A stretch of DNA of 64,000 nt from CAIZGX01 sp046048875 (GCA_046048875.1 JBJOFG010000011.1:1-64000); one strand, 5' to 3'. Counted from the stretch's first letter, positions 15,718 to 26,093 are shown. The notes: a model not told the origin generated them from the sequence alone. A program made the numbers and translations.

Positions 15718-16806
15718 ATGAAATCACTTCGACTATTTCTTGTTTTATCGGTGTTTGCGCTCTCGGGAAAAATCTTTTCTCAAGGTATGCCAGTTTCAGT
15801 TATTGTATCCAATGCAGACTGCGCGGTTACGGTTGCAGGAACTTATTTAGACTCTAATACCGGCAATGCTGGTACGTTTCAGTTGTTTGCTTCTGATCCA
15901 GCGGGAACTACATTTGTGGGGACAGTATCGATTAACGCATTGGGTTCAAATTATATCATTACAGTTTGTGCAACAGATTGCAATGGGGTGACAAATTGTG
16001 CAACGGGTCCAATGGTGCTTGGTGCTGTAACCACTTTCAACATTGACATGGGCAATGGTGGTGGAGTGACTGATCTTGACGGTGACGGATTCAATGTTTT
16101 AGCCGATTGTAATGATAATGACGCTTCAGTTAATCCAAACGCAACTGAGTTGTGCGATGGTATTGACAACAACTGCGACGGTACTGTTGATGAAGGATGT
16201 TCTCAAGGGTGCACAACTGAACTTATTTTAGTTCCAGATTCTTTGGTTTCAGATCCATTTAACGTTGTGATCTATATGCCAGGAACAAATAGTGCAATGG
16301 GTTCTTACATTTGGAGCTTTGGTGATGGTAATACTTCAACGACGATGCTTCCAACTTGGTACTACACACAAATTGGAACATACACGGTTTGTGTTACTGT
16401 AGCTTATCCTGATGGATGCACTGCAACTGACTGTGTTACTTTCACGGTGAATGGCGATGGCACAACTACTCCAGGTGGAATTAATTCTCAAGGATTTACA
16501 TTGAACGTAGTTGGAACCATGCCTAGCCCGAATGCGGTTGCTGAAATTTCGTCAGCAAATGACTTCATGATTTTCCCAAATCCAGTATCTGAATCGGCTA
16601 CTATTCAATGGAACGCTACAGCAACTGAGCAAGGAAGACTCGAAATTTTCAACGCCCAAGGAAAATTGATTTCTACAGAGCGTTACAACGTTTCTGCAGG
16701 CGCTCAACAAGTTCAGTTGAACACTCAGTCACTTTCTGCTGGAATATACATTGTTCGCAGTGTATCGAACGCAGGTGCTGTTCGTCAAACGACATTTGTA
16801 AAGTAA
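15718..16806 (+). CDS. Secreted protein with MopE-type motif, PKD domain and T9SS type A domain
   Basis: 362 residues from the ATG at 15718 (upstream TTG discounted). Signal peptide to FSQG. A MopE-like metal-binding motif reads DLDGDGFNVLADCNDNDASVNP then ELCDGIDNNCDGTVDEGC (about 117-160), with Asp-rich calcium-binding loops and paired Cys. A PKD domain (about 175-250) has YIWSFGDGNTST and TYTVCVTV. The C-terminus (MIFPNPVSESATIQ to AGIYIVRSV) is a type A sorting domain. The protein is exported by the type IX system and is probably a surface structural or adhesive protein; no enzyme motif is present. Confidence 0.82.
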   Translation: MKSLRLFLVLSVFALSGKIFSQGMPVSVIVSNADCAVTVAGTYLDSNTGNAGTFQLFASDPAGTTFVGTVSINALGSNYIITVCATDCNGVTNCATGPMVLGAVTTFNIDMGNGGGVTDLDGDGFNVLADCNDNDASVNPNATELCDGIDNNCDGTVDEGCSQGCTTELILVPDSLVSDPFNVVIYMPGTNSAMGSYIWSFGDGNTSTTMLPTWYYTQIGTYTVCVTVAYPDGCTATDCVTFTVNGDGTTTPGGINSQGFTLNVVGTMPSPNAVAEISSANDFMIFPNPVSESATIQWNATATEQGRLEIFNAQGKLISTERYNVSAGAQQVQLNTQSLSAGIYIVRSVSNAGAVRQTTFVK

Positions 16807-16831
16807 TTCGAAAGTTTTATTTTATGTGGAA

Positions 16832-16858
16832 GGGTCGACCGTTGGTCGGCCCTTTTTT
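16832..16858 (+). terminator. Intrinsic terminator
   Basis: GGGTCGACC-GTT-GGTCGGCCC followed by six T; 9-bp stem with one G-T pair. Ends the MopE/PKD gene 26 bases past its stop. Confidence 0.85.
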
Positions 16859-16972
16859 GGTTTTATGGTAGGAAGGAAAAAAATATCAAGTATTAGGGAA
16901 ATTCGCATCAATGGACTTTTTACCTTTATACTAATTTTAATTTATTTTCACTCAGCAAACAACGATTTCAAT

Positions 16973-17692
16973 ATGAAAAAACTTTTACTTTTTGTGTTTC
17001 TAAGTGTGTCAACTTTAATTGCATCATCACAGATTGATACAATTATTGTGACACCAAGTTCTCCTATACCATCTCAAGATTCATTGGGATACAATGCCAA
17101 AGTAGTCGTCCAACAATCATTTGATTTCAGTTCAGGTTACTACTGTCAGATGATTCCATTAATTTCTTTAAATTCGAATATCGCACCTCTAGCAATCGCT
17201 GTAGTATATGACGATGATTCACAATATCTCTGGCTTAAAACGGAATTTTTGTTTTATCTAGCTCAAAATGATACGTTGACGTACTGTGCTGGATTTGAAG
17301 ACCCGTGTTGGAGTCCAATAGCTTGTAATTTTTCACAGTTGGACGACCTTGATTTTGACGGATTAGCGTGCGACTCATTGTGGGCGGACGGTGAAATTAT
17401 TCCACTTATTTCAAACGACCACTACATTGATTGCCATAATGGTATTTCGGAAGCTTCATCAAGTGAATTGAGAGTATATCCGAATTTGGCGTCAGACAGG
17501 ATTAAAATTTCCAGTCCTTTTTCTTCAGGTTCTTCCAGAGTTTTTTCTAACACAGGCAGTCTTGCATTGAATCGTAATTTTTATACAAGTAATTTCGATT
17601 TAGATATCAATACACTGGATATAGGTTTATATATGATTGAATTGGCTGATTCAGATGGTCATAAGGTGATAGGGAGGTTCGTTAAAAACTAA
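16973..17692 (+). CDS. Secreted protein with T9SS type A-like C-terminus
   Basis: 239 residues from ATG at 16973, where a clear signal peptide starts (MKKLLLFVFLSVSTLIASSQ). The body (20-160) has four Cys but no recognised domain. The end, SELRVYPNLASDRIKISSP to IGLYMIELADSDGHKV, has the shape of a type A sorting domain, with PNLASD where most have PNP. The preceding gene ends in a strong terminator, so this gene needs its own promoter; none with a clear TAnnTTTG box was found. Base composition is more AT-rich than its neighbours. Confidence 0.65.
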   Translation: MKKLLLFVFLSVSTLIASSQIDTIIVTPSSPIPSQDSLGYNAKVVVQQSFDFSSGYYCQMIPLISLNSNIAPLAIAVVYDDDSQYLWLKTEFLFYLAQNDTLTYCAGFEDPCWSPIACNFSQLDDLDFDGLACDSLWADGEIIPLISNDHYIDCHNGISEASSSELRVYPNLASDRIKISSPFSSGSSRVFSNTGSLALNRNFYTSNFDLDINTLDIGLYMIELADSDGHKVIGRFVKN

Positions 17693-17751
17693 AAGGAAAA
17701 AGATTGAAACGAGTTAAATCAACCCAAAGATGATTTAGTTGACAAGAAACA

Positions 17752-17777
17752 AAAAGAGCCGCATAAGCGGCTCTTTT
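17752..17777. terminator. Bidirectional terminator between the T9SS gene and rpoC
   Basis: AAAAGAGCCGC-ATAA-GCGGCTCTTTT, an 11-bp perfect stem ending in A/T tracts on both sides; serves the converging genes ending at 17692 and 17800. Confidence 0.88.
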
Positions 17778-17799
17778 AAGTTTTGAAGTAGGGAAGGTG

Positions 17800-20700
17800 T
17801 TATGCTTCTTCTACTGAGGCATTGCGCTTCGCCATGATGTTCACCAAGTCTTCGCTGTTGCCTACTAACATTTTTTGGAATCGACGTCCACCAGAACCCG
17901 CTGGGATTGGGTGACCTACGATAACGTTTTCTTTCAATCCGTTCAAGAAGTCTGTTTTTCCTTGAACAGCTGCTTCGTTCAATACTTTCGTAGTCTCTTG
18001 GAACGACGCTGCAGAGATCCAGGAATCTGTTTGCAACGAAGCTCTTGTGATACCTTGAAGGATAGGACGAGCGGTAGCTGTAATGGCTTCACGAGATTCC
18101 ATAACGGTGCGGTCTTTACGCTTCAACTCAGAGTTTTCAGTTCTGAATTGCAATGCTGTAATAACCTGACCAGGTAAGAACTTCTCAGAGTCGCCTGCTT
18201 CAGTAACAACTACTTTATCGAATAACAAATCGTTTTCATCAATGAATTCCGCTTTGTCTACTGTACTTCCTTGTAAGAAGCGAGTATCACCAGCATCAAG
18301 GATTTCTACTTTGCGCATCATTTGACGTACAATAACTTCGAAATGCTTGTCATTGATTTTCACACCTTGTAGACGGTATACCTCTTGAATTTCATTCACC
18401 AAGTACTCTTGAACTGCAGTTGGACCTTGAATATCTAGGATATCTCCAGGAGAGATAGCACCATCAGACAATTGCATACCTGCGCGAACAAAGTCACCGT
18501 CTTGAACTAAGATATGCTTAGCCAAGTTGATCAAATATTTTTTCTCTTCTCCAGTACGAGAGCGAAGGATAATCTCGCGGTTACCACGCTTGATTTTTCC
18601 GTATTCTACGATACCGTCGATTTCCGCAACGTTTGCTGGGTTCGATGGGTTACGTGCTTCGAACAATTCGGTTACACGTGGAAGACCACCGGTGATGTCA
18701 CCACCACGACCCGCCATACGAGGGATCTTAGCAAGAATACTACCCTTGGTAATTTTCACTCCATTCTCGGTGTTCAAGTGAGCACCTACTGGAAGAGAGT
18801 ATACTTTCACCACTTCTTTGCCGCGAACGACCTCGATGCTTGGGTTTTTCTTCTTGTCTTTTGTTTCAATAATAATTTTCTCAGAGAAACCTGTTTGCTC
18901 ATCGACCTCAGTCTTGAAGGTAATTCCTTCTTCGATAGCGTCGAAGTTGATTGTTCCATCTTCTTCAGTGATGATAACACTGTTGAATGGATCGAATTCG
19001 CAAATCACGTCGTTCTTCTTAACGATATCACCGTTGTTTACATGTAGAATAGATCCGTAAGGAAGATTCATTGTAGCCATAGTGATTCCTGTTTTCTCGT
19101 CGTTGATTTTCAATTCAGCAGAACGAGCAACAACTACAGTAACTGTAACGTTGTTTTCTTTTCTTTCAACTGTACGAAGATCTTCGATTTCAACAATACC
19201 AGGATATTTCGCTTTCAAATCAGAGTCAATAGCCGAACCAGACGCAGCACCACCCGTGTGGAACGTACGAAGTGTCAACTGAGTACCTGGCTCACCGATA
19301 GACTGTGCAGCAATAACACCGACAGCCAATCCTTCTTGAACCAAACGAGCAGAGGCAAGGTCACGACCGTAACACTTCGCACAAACTCCACGCTTGCTTT
19401 CGCAGGTTAATACTGAACGAATTTCCACTTCTTCAATTCCAGCAGCTTCAATAGCATCTGCAATCTCTTCAGAAATTTCTTGAACCGCTTCAACAAGCAA
19501 TTCATTTGTTTCTGGGTGGTATACATCGTGAACAGAAGTTCTACCAAGGATACGATCGCGAAGGCTTTCAACAACTTCATCAGATTTCTTCAATGCAGTT
19601 GTATTCAATCCGCGAAGTGTACCACAGTCAACTTCGTTAATAATAACGTCTTGTGCTACGTCAACCAAACGACGAGTTAAGTAACCCGCATCCGCCGTTT
19701 TCAATGCTGTATCGGCCAAACCTTTACGAGCACCGTGGGTAGAGATGAAGTACTCTAAGATCGACAAACCTTCTTTAAAGTTCGCCAAAATCGGATTCTC
19801 AATCATGTCTTGTCCACCTGCAGCAGCGTTCTTTTGTGGCTTAGCCATCAGACCACGCATACCCGCTAACTGACGAATTTGTTCTTTCGATCCACGAGCT
19901 CCAGAATCATACATCATATAGATGCTGTTGAATCCTTGTTGGTCTGTTTTCAAACGATCCATTAAGATGTTTGTCAAACGAGAGTTCGTGTTCGTCCAAA
20001 TGTCAATGATTTGGTTGTAACGTTCGTTGTTCGTGATAAGACCCATGTTGTAGTTTTCGAATACTTCTGCTACTTTCGAAGAAGCCTCGCCAACTAATTT
20101 CTCTTTTTCATTTGGAACAACTACGTCTGTCAATTTAAACGACAATCCACCCTTGAACGCCCAATAGTATCCAAGATCTTTCATGTCATCTAGGAACTTC
20201 GCTGCACGAGCAATACCAACGATTTTCAAAATGTTACCGATGATATCACGCAATGCTTTCTTCGTAAGAAGTTGGTTAATGAATCCTACCTCTTCAGGTA
20301 CAATTGCATTAAACAATACGCGTCCAGCAGTCGTTTCAATAATGCTTGGTTCGCCATTCATATCGTACCAACGTACTTTTATGAATGCGTGCAAGTCCAA
20401 TTGACCTTCGTTGAATGCGATAATAACTTCTTCTTTTGAATAGTAAGTTCTTCCTTCACCACGGCAAGGATGCTCTTCAGTTCCTTCACGGCCTTTCGTA
20501 ATGTAGTAAAGACCCAAGACCATGTCTTGTGATGGAACTGTGATCGGTGCACCGTTCGCTGGGTTAAGAATGTTGTGAGAAGCTAACATTAACAATTGGG
20601 CTTCCAAAATTGCAGCACTTCCAAGAGGAACGTGAACAGCCATTTGGTCACCATCAAAGTCAGCGTTGAATGCGGTACAAACAAGTGGGTGAAGTTGAAT

Positions 20701-22092
20701 AGCTTTTCCTTCAATCAATTTCGGTTGGAATGATTGAATACCCAATCTGTGAAGGGTAGGAGCACGGTTCAACAACACCGGGTGTCCTTTCAATACGTTC
20801 TCAAGGATATCCCAAACAATTGCTTCTTTTTTATCTACGATTTTCTTTGCAGATTTTACAGTCTTCACAATACCACGCTCAATCATTTTGCGAATGATAA
20901 ATGGTTTGAAAAGCTCAGCAGCCATATCTTTTGGCAATCCGCACTCGTGTAGTTTCAATTCTGGTCCAACGACAATTACCGAACGAGCAGAGTAGTCAAC
21001 ACGCTTACCCAATAAGTTCTGACGGAAACGTCCTTGCTTACCTTTCAAAGAATCTGAAAGTGATTTAAGTGGGCGATTGCTTTCTGTCTTAACAGCAGAA
21101 GATTTACGGCTGTTATCGAACAATGAATCTACCGCTTCTTGAAGCATACGCTTCTCGTTACGCAAGATTACATCTGGTGCTTTAATTTCTAAAAGACGCT
21201 TCAGACGGTTGTTACGAATAATTACACGACGGTAAAGATCGTTCAAGTCAGAAGTCGCGAAACGACCACCGTCCAATGGAACAAGTGGACGAAGTTCTGG
21301 TGGAATAACCGGAACGACACGTGTGATCATCCACTCAGGGCGGTTGATTACACGGGTATTTGCATCACGGAAGCTTTCAACAACGCTCAAGCGCTTTAAC
21401 GCTTCGTTTTTACGCTGTTGTGAAGTTTCACGGTTTGCTTTGTCGCGCAATTCAAATGACAACGCATCTAAATCTAAACGAGCCAACAAATCATGAAGTG
21501 CTTCAGCACCCATCTTCGCTACGAATTTGTTTGGATCTTTATCATCCAAGTACTGATTCTCACGTGGAAGTTGTTCTTGGATATCCAAGTATTCTTCTTC
21601 AGTTAAGAATTGACCGGCTTCCAAACCGTTTCCTTCAGCATCGGTTACAGGACCTGCATTGATTACAACATAACGTTCGTAATAAATGATTTGATCTAAC
21701 TTCTTTGAAGGCATACCTAAAAGGTATCCGATTTTATTTGGAAGTGAACGGAAGTACCAAATGTGTGCAACCGGAACAGTAAGGGAAATGTGTCCCATAC
21801 GCTCACGACGAACTTTCTTTTCAGTAACTTCAACACCACAACGGTCACAAACAATACCCTTGTAACGGATACGCTTGTACTTTCCGCAATGACATTCGTA
21901 GTCTTTCACCGGACCGAAAATCTTTTCACAGAAAAGACCTTCGCGCTCTGGCTTATAAGTACGGTAGTTAATGGTTTCTGGCTTCATTACCTCGCCAGAA
22001 GATCTCTCTAAGATCTCTTCTGGTGAAGCTAATGAGATAGTGATTGATTTAAAATCACTGGTTGGTTTTGCTACTTTTTTTGCTTGAAGCAT
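17800..22092 (-). CDS. rpoC: RNA polymerase subunit beta'
   Basis: 1430 residues, full length for Bacteroidota. N-terminal zinc ribbon CHCGKYKRIRYKGIVCDRCG (two Cys pairs near residue 65-85), the catalytic magnesium site NADFDGDQM, the trigger-loop region and bridge helix (RQLAGMRGLMAKPQ, then GEPGTQLTLRTFHTGG), and the second zinc site CESKRGVCAKCYG. Makes RNA as part of the core enzyme with alpha, beta and omega. Starts 51 bases after rpoB in the same operon. The trigger loop and rifamycin/streptolydigin-facing parts look normal. Confidence 0.98.
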   Translation of the reverse strand: MLQAKKVAKPTSDFKSITISLASPEEILERSSGEVMKPETINYRTYKPEREGLFCEKIFGPVKDYECHCGKYKRIRYKGIVCDRCGVEVTEKKVRRERMGHISLTVPVAHIWYFRSLPNKIGYLLGMPSKKLDQIIYYERYVVINAGPVTDAEGNGLEAGQFLTEEEYLDIQEQLPRENQYLDDKDPNKFVAKMGAEALHDLLARLDLDALSFELRDKANRETSQQRKNEALKRLSVVESFRDANTRVINRPEWMITRVVPVIPPELRPLVPLDGGRFATSDLNDLYRRVIIRNNRLKRLLEIKAPDVILRNEKRMLQEAVDSLFDNSRKSSAVKTESNRPLKSLSDSLKGKQGRFRQNLLGKRVDYSARSVIVVGPELKLHECGLPKDMAAELFKPFIIRKMIERGIVKTVKSAKKIVDKKEAIVWDILENVLKGHPVLLNRAPTLHRLGIQSFQPKLIEGKAIQLHPLVCTAFNADFDGDQMAVHVPLGSAAILEAQLLMLASHNILNPANGAPITVPSQDMVLGLYYITKGREGTEEHPCRGEGRTYYSKEEVIIAFNEGQLDLHAFIKVRWYDMNGEPSIIETTAGRVLFNAIVPEEVGFINQLLTKKALRDIIGNILKIVGIARAAKFLDDMKDLGYYWAFKGGLSFKLTDVVVPNEKEKLVGEASSKVAEVFENYNMGLITNNERYNQIIDIWTNTNSRLTNILMDRLKTDQQGFNSIYMMYDSGARGSKEQIRQLAGMRGLMAKPQKNAAAGGQDMIENPILANFKEGLSILEYFISTHGARKGLADTALKTADAGYLTRRLVDVAQDVIINEVDCGTLRGLNTTALKKSDEVVESLRDRILGRTSVHDVYHPETNELLVEAVQEISEEIADAIEAAGIEEVEIRSVLTCESKRGVCAKCYGRDLASARLVQEGLAVGVIAAQSIGEPGTQLTLRTFHTGGAASGSAIDSDLKAKYPGIVEIEDLRTVERKENNVTVTVVVARSAELKINDEKTGITMATMNLPYGSILHVNNGDIVKKNDVICEFDPFNSVIITEEDGTINFDAIEEGITFKTEVDEQTGFSEKIIIETKDKKKNPSIEVVRGKEVVKVYSLPVGAHLNTENGVKITKGSILAKIPRMAGRGGDITGGLPRVTELFEARNPSNPANVAEIDGIVEYGKIKRGNREIILRSRTGEEKKYLINLAKHILVQDGDFVRAGMQLSDGAISPGDILDIQGPTAVQEYLVNEIQEVYRLQGVKINDKHFEVIVRQMMRKVEILDAGDTRFLQGSTVDKAEFIDENDLLFDKVVVTEAGDSEKFLPGQVITALQFRTENSELKRKDRTVMESREAITATARPILQGITRASLQTDSWISAASFQETTKVLNEAAVQGKTDFLNGLKENVIVGHPIPAGSGGRRFQKMLVGNSEDLVNIMAKRNASVEEA

Positions 22093-22143
22093 TTTGTGCA
22101 GTTTGAATGTCTATGTTAAATTTCCTTTACGTTGTATGTTGAA

Positions 22144-25100
22144 TTAATTCTGATTCAGATTAATGCTTAATCCTAATCCTCTTAATTCATGCAACAATAC
22201 ATTGAACGATTCTGGGATACCAGGTTGTGGCATGGCATCTCCTTTAACAATCGCTTCGTAAGTCTTCGCTCTTCCGATAACATCGTCAGATTTAACGGTC
22301 AAGATTTCTTGAAGGATATTGGCAGCACCGTATGCTTCCAATGCCCAAACTTCCATCTCTCCGAAACGTTGACCTCCGAATTGTGCTTTACCACCCAATG
22401 GTTGTTGAGTAATCAATGAGTATGGTCCGATTGAACGCGCGTGCATCTTATCGTCAACCATGTGGCTCAGTTTGATCATGTAAATCACACCAACAGTTGC
22501 TTGTTGTTCAAAACGAACACCAGTTCCTCCGTCGTACAAGTAGGTCACACCAAAGCGTGGTACACCTGCAGCGTCGGTTTGGTTAATGATATCATCCATT
22601 GATGCACCATCGAAAATAGGAGTTGCGAATTTCTGTCCAGTTTTTTGTCCAGCCCATCCTAAGATAGTTTCGTAAATCTGTCCTAAGTTCATACGTGATG
22701 GTACCCCAAGTGGGTTCAATACGATATCAACGGTTGTTCCGTCTTCCAAGAATGGCATGTCTTCATCGCGAACGATACGTGCAACAATACCCTTGTTACC
22801 GTGACGACCAGCCATCTTATCACCCACACGTAATTTACGTTTTTGAGCAATATAAACTTTCGCCAACTTCACAATACCTGCTGGTAGTTCATCACCAACA
22901 GTTAATTGGAATTTCATACGCTTGTATGAACCCAACAATTCATTGTGCTTCAAGTTGAAGTTGTGAACGCAACGACGAATAAGTGAATTTACTTTTTCAT
23001 CTTTTGTCCAACCTTCGGTATTTACAACGCTATAATCAATAGCAGAAAGAACTTTCGCATTGAATTTCGTTCCTTTCTTGATTTGCTCTTCTTTGAAGTA
23101 GTTGAATACACCTTGGCAAGGTAGATCTTTTACAATTGCAAGAATCTTGTCTACAAGAATCTTTTTCAATTCAGCATTATCCTTATCGTGGTCTTTATCT
23201 AAAGCTTCAAGAACTGCTTTATCTGCACTGTTCTTTGTTTTCTTTTCCTTAACTGTTCTGCTGAACAATTTCTTTCCAATTACAACACCGGTTGCACTTG
23301 GTGGAACTTTCAACGAAGCGTCTTTCACATCACCAGCGCGCTCACCGAAGATTGCACGAAGAAGTTTCTCTTCTGGAGTTGGATCTGTTTCTCCCTTCGG
23401 AGTGATCTTACCAATAAGGATATCTCCTTCTTTTACTTCAGCACCTACGCGGATAATTCCGTTCTCATCAAGATCACGTGTTGCTTCTTCACTAACGTTT
23501 GGAATGTCTGAAGTCAATTCTTCAACACCACGCTTCGTATCACGCACCTCAGTGGTGTACTCATCAATGTGAATAGAAGTAAACCAGTCATCACGCACCA
23601 CGCGCTCAGAAATCACGATAGCATCCTCGAAGTTGTAACCTTTCCATGGCATGAATGCCACCTTCAAGTTGCGTCCAAGAGCAAGTTCACCTTGACGAGT
23701 CGCGTAACCTTCAACGAGAATTTGACCAAGAGTCACTTTATCGCCTTTCTTCACCATAGGGCGAAGGTTTACGCACATACTTTGGTTGGTCTTTCCGAAT
23801 TTGCGAACGTTGTAAGACTTCGTTGCGCTATCGAAACTAACCAACTCATCGTCTTCGTTTCTCTTGTATTTGATACGAATTTCTTCGCTATCTACATATT
23901 CAATCACACCATCACCCTCTGCGGTTAGAAGAACTCGAGAGTCTTTTGCAACGTACGCTTCCAATCCAGTTCCAACGATAGGAGCTTCTGGACGAAGAAG
24001 AGGTACGGCTTGACGCATCATGTTCGATCCCATCAACGCACGGTTAGCATCATCATGCTCCAAGAATGGAATAAGTGATGCTGCGATAGAAGCGATTTGG
24101 TTTGGAGCAACGTCCATATAAGCTACAGCAGCAGGAGCAATAACTGGGAAGTCACCTTCCAAGCGAGCTTTTACTTTTGTGCCTAAGAACTTACCAGAGT
24201 CGTCGATGTCTGCAATCGCTTGTGCAATTACTTTAGAATCTTCGTCTTCTGCAGTAAGGTAAGTTACTCCGTTGTTGTTCATTGAAACTTTTCCGTTTTC
24301 AACCTTGCGGTATGGAGTTTCGATGAAACCTAATTTATTAATTTTAGCATAAACGCAAAGAGAAGAAATCAAACCAATGTTTGGTCCTTCCGGAGTCTCA
24401 ATGGTACACAAACGACCGTAGTGGGTGTAGTGTACGTCACGAACTTCGAAACCTGCACGTTCACGTGAAAGTCCACCTGGACCAAGTGCCGACATACGGC
24501 GCTTGTGGGTAACTTCAGAAAGTGGGTTCGTTTGGTCCATGAACTGAGAAAGCTGGTTGGTTCCGAAGAACGAGTTGATAACCGAGCTTAAAGTTTTCGC
24601 GTTAATCAAATCGATAGGAGTGAAGACCTCGTTATCACGAACGTTCATACGCTCACGAATGGTACGAGCCATACGAGTCAAACCTACTGCAAATTGATTG
24701 TAAAGTTGCTCACCAACTGTACGAACACGACGGTTCGACAAGTGGTCGATATCATCAACGTCAGCTTTTGAGTTAACTAACTCAATCAAGTAACGAATGA
24801 TGCTCAAGATATCTTCTTTTGTTAAAGTACGTTGATCAAGAGACATGTTTAATCCCAACTTGCGGTTGATACGGAAACGTCCTACTTCACCAAGGTCATA
24901 ACGTTGTTCTGAGAAGAACAATTTGTCGATTACACCGCGAGCTGTTTCCAAATCTGGTGGCTCAGCGTTACGCAATTGACGGTAGATGTATTCAACCGCT
25001 TCTTTTTCAGAGTTGGTTGTATCTTTTTGAAGGGTGTTGTGAATTAAAGTGAAGTCAGCGGCATTCGACTCTTCTTTGTGAAGAACGATTACTTTGGTTC

Positions 25101-25968
25101 CACTTTCAACAATGATATCGATGTGTGCATCTTCAAGAACAACGTCACGATCTAAGATCAATTCGTTACGTTCGATAGAAACAACTTCTGAAGTATCTTC
25201 ATCTACAAAGTCTTCGATCCATACTTTCAACACACGTGCAGCAAGTTTGCGACCAACTACTTTCTTCAAGCCAGCTTTAGAAACTTTCACTTCTTCAGCA
25301 AGGTTGAATATTTCAAGAATTTCACGATCGCTTTCGAATCCGATAGCACGAAGTAGAGTAGTTACAGGTAACTTCTTCTTACGGTCGATGTAGGCGTACA
25401 TGGCGTTGTTGATATCTGTCGCGAATTCAATCCAAGAACCCTTGAATGGAATGATACGAGCAGAGTACAACTTCGTGCCGTTTGCGTGACGTGACTGTCC
25501 GAAGAATACACCTGGTGAACGGTGCAATTGAGAAACAATTACACGCTCAGCACCATTGATTACGAATGAACCTTGTGGGGTCATGTAAGGAATAGTACCT
25601 AAGTACACGTCTTGCACGATGGTTTCGAAATCTTCGTGTTCCGGATCGGTACAATATAGTTTAAGTTTTGCTTTAAGAGGAACGCTGTACGTTAGTCCGC
25701 GTTCGATACACTCTTCTATGGTATATCTCGGAGGGTCAATGAAGTAATCTAGGAACTCCAACACGAACTGGTTGCGCGTGTCTGTAATAGGGAAGTTCTC
25801 TGAGAATACCTTGAAAAGACCTTCTGATACTCGGTTTTCAGGATTAGTTTCGAGTTGAAAAAACTCTTTAAACGAGGCCAACTGAATTTCTAAGAAATCA
25901 GGATACTCGTAAAAATTTTTGGTCGAGGAGTAATTTACTCGCTCTGTTAGTTTCTTTAGCGTTGCCAA
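22144..25968 (-). CDS. rpoB: RNA polymerase subunit beta
   Basis: 1274 residues. The body is standard: LETNPENR at the start, the rifampicin-pocket segment SQFMDQTNPLSEVTHKRRMS, and the C-terminal GGKAQFGGQRFGEMEVWALE. The start codon is TTG (25966-25968): the upstream frame reaches TAA without any ATG or GTG, and the next candidate starts would remove the conserved ERVNYSSTKN block. The MAT beginning matches relatives. It is preceded by two terminator-like hairpins after rplL, so its level is probably set by read-through. Confidence 0.98.
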   Translation of the reverse strand: MATLKKLTERVNYSSTKNFYEYPDFLEIQLASFKEFFQLETNPENRVSEGLFKVFSENFPITDTRNQFVLEFLDYFIDPPRYTIEECIERGLTYSVPLKAKLKLYCTDPEHEDFETIVQDVYLGTIPYMTPQGSFVINGAERVIVSQLHRSPGVFFGQSRHANGTKLYSARIIPFKGSWIEFATDINNAMYAYIDRKKKLPVTTLLRAIGFESDREILEIFNLAEEVKVSKAGLKKVVGRKLAARVLKVWIEDFVDEDTSEVVSIERNELILDRDVVLEDAHIDIIVESGTKVIVLHKEESNAADFTLIHNTLQKDTTNSEKEAVEYIYRQLRNAEPPDLETARGVIDKLFFSEQRYDLGEVGRFRINRKLGLNMSLDQRTLTKEDILSIIRYLIELVNSKADVDDIDHLSNRRVRTVGEQLYNQFAVGLTRMARTIRERMNVRDNEVFTPIDLINAKTLSSVINSFFGTNQLSQFMDQTNPLSEVTHKRRMSALGPGGLSRERAGFEVRDVHYTHYGRLCTIETPEGPNIGLISSLCVYAKINKLGFIETPYRKVENGKVSMNNNGVTYLTAEDEDSKVIAQAIADIDDSGKFLGTKVKARLEGDFPVIAPAAVAYMDVAPNQIASIAASLIPFLEHDDANRALMGSNMMRQAVPLLRPEAPIVGTGLEAYVAKDSRVLLTAEGDGVIEYVDSEEIRIKYKRNEDDELVSFDSATKSYNVRKFGKTNQSMCVNLRPMVKKGDKVTLGQILVEGYATRQGELALGRNLKVAFMPWKGYNFEDAIVISERVVRDDWFTSIHIDEYTTEVRDTKRGVEELTSDIPNVSEEATRDLDENGIIRVGAEVKEGDILIGKITPKGETDPTPEEKLLRAIFGERAGDVKDASLKVPPSATGVVIGKKLFSRTVKEKKTKNSADKAVLEALDKDHDKDNAELKKILVDKILAIVKDLPCQGVFNYFKEEQIKKGTKFNAKVLSAIDYSVVNTEGWTKDEKVNSLIRRCVHNFNLKHNELLGSYKRMKFQLTVGDELPAGIVKLAKVYIAQKRKLRVGDKMAGRHGNKGIVARIVRDEDMPFLEDGTTVDIVLNPLGVPSRMNLGQIYETILGWAGQKTGQKFATPIFDGASMDDIINQTDAAGVPRFGVTYLYDGGTGVRFEQQATVGVIYMIKLSHMVDDKMHARSIGPYSLITQQPLGGKAQFGGQRFGEMEVWALEAYGAANILQEILTVKSDDVIGRAKTYEAIVKGDAMPQPGIPESFNVLLHELRGLGLSINLNQN

Positions 25969-25999
25969 AGTGTTTCGTTTTAAAGGTTATAAATCCTAT

Positions 26000-26027
26000 G
26001 CACAAAAACTGATGGGCTTTCCCATCA
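26000..26027 (-). terminator. Second attenuator hairpin between rplL and rpoB
   Basis: TGATGGG-AAAG-CCCATCA on the minus strand (arms 26021-26027 and 26010-26016) followed by AGTTTTTGTG. A 7-bp stem with a short U tract, 32 bases before the rpoB start codon. Confidence 0.6.
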
Positions 26028-26029
26028 TT

Positions 26030-26074
26030 AAATAAAAAACAAGTTTAGGCCCACCCGAAGGTAAGGCCTAAACT
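26030..26074 (-). terminator. First attenuator hairpin between rplL and rpoB
   Basis: AGTTTAGGCC (arm 26065-26074) pairs with GGCCTAAACT (arm 26042-26051) in a 10-bp perfect stem, with further pairing inside, followed by TTGTTTTTTATTT on the minus strand. It begins 20 bases past the rplL stop. Confidence 0.75.
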
Positions 26075-26093
26075 GAGGTTCAATGTCTTAATC

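Noticed and set aside
18514..19047. 177-residue frame opposite rpoC
   Set aside because: It lies fully inside the highly conserved rpoC gene on the other strand and has no domain or upstream signals.
23102..23572. 156-residue frame opposite rpoB
   Set aside because: Antisense shadow of conserved rpoB codons, rich in Ser, Phe and Thr as expected from reversed coding sequence.
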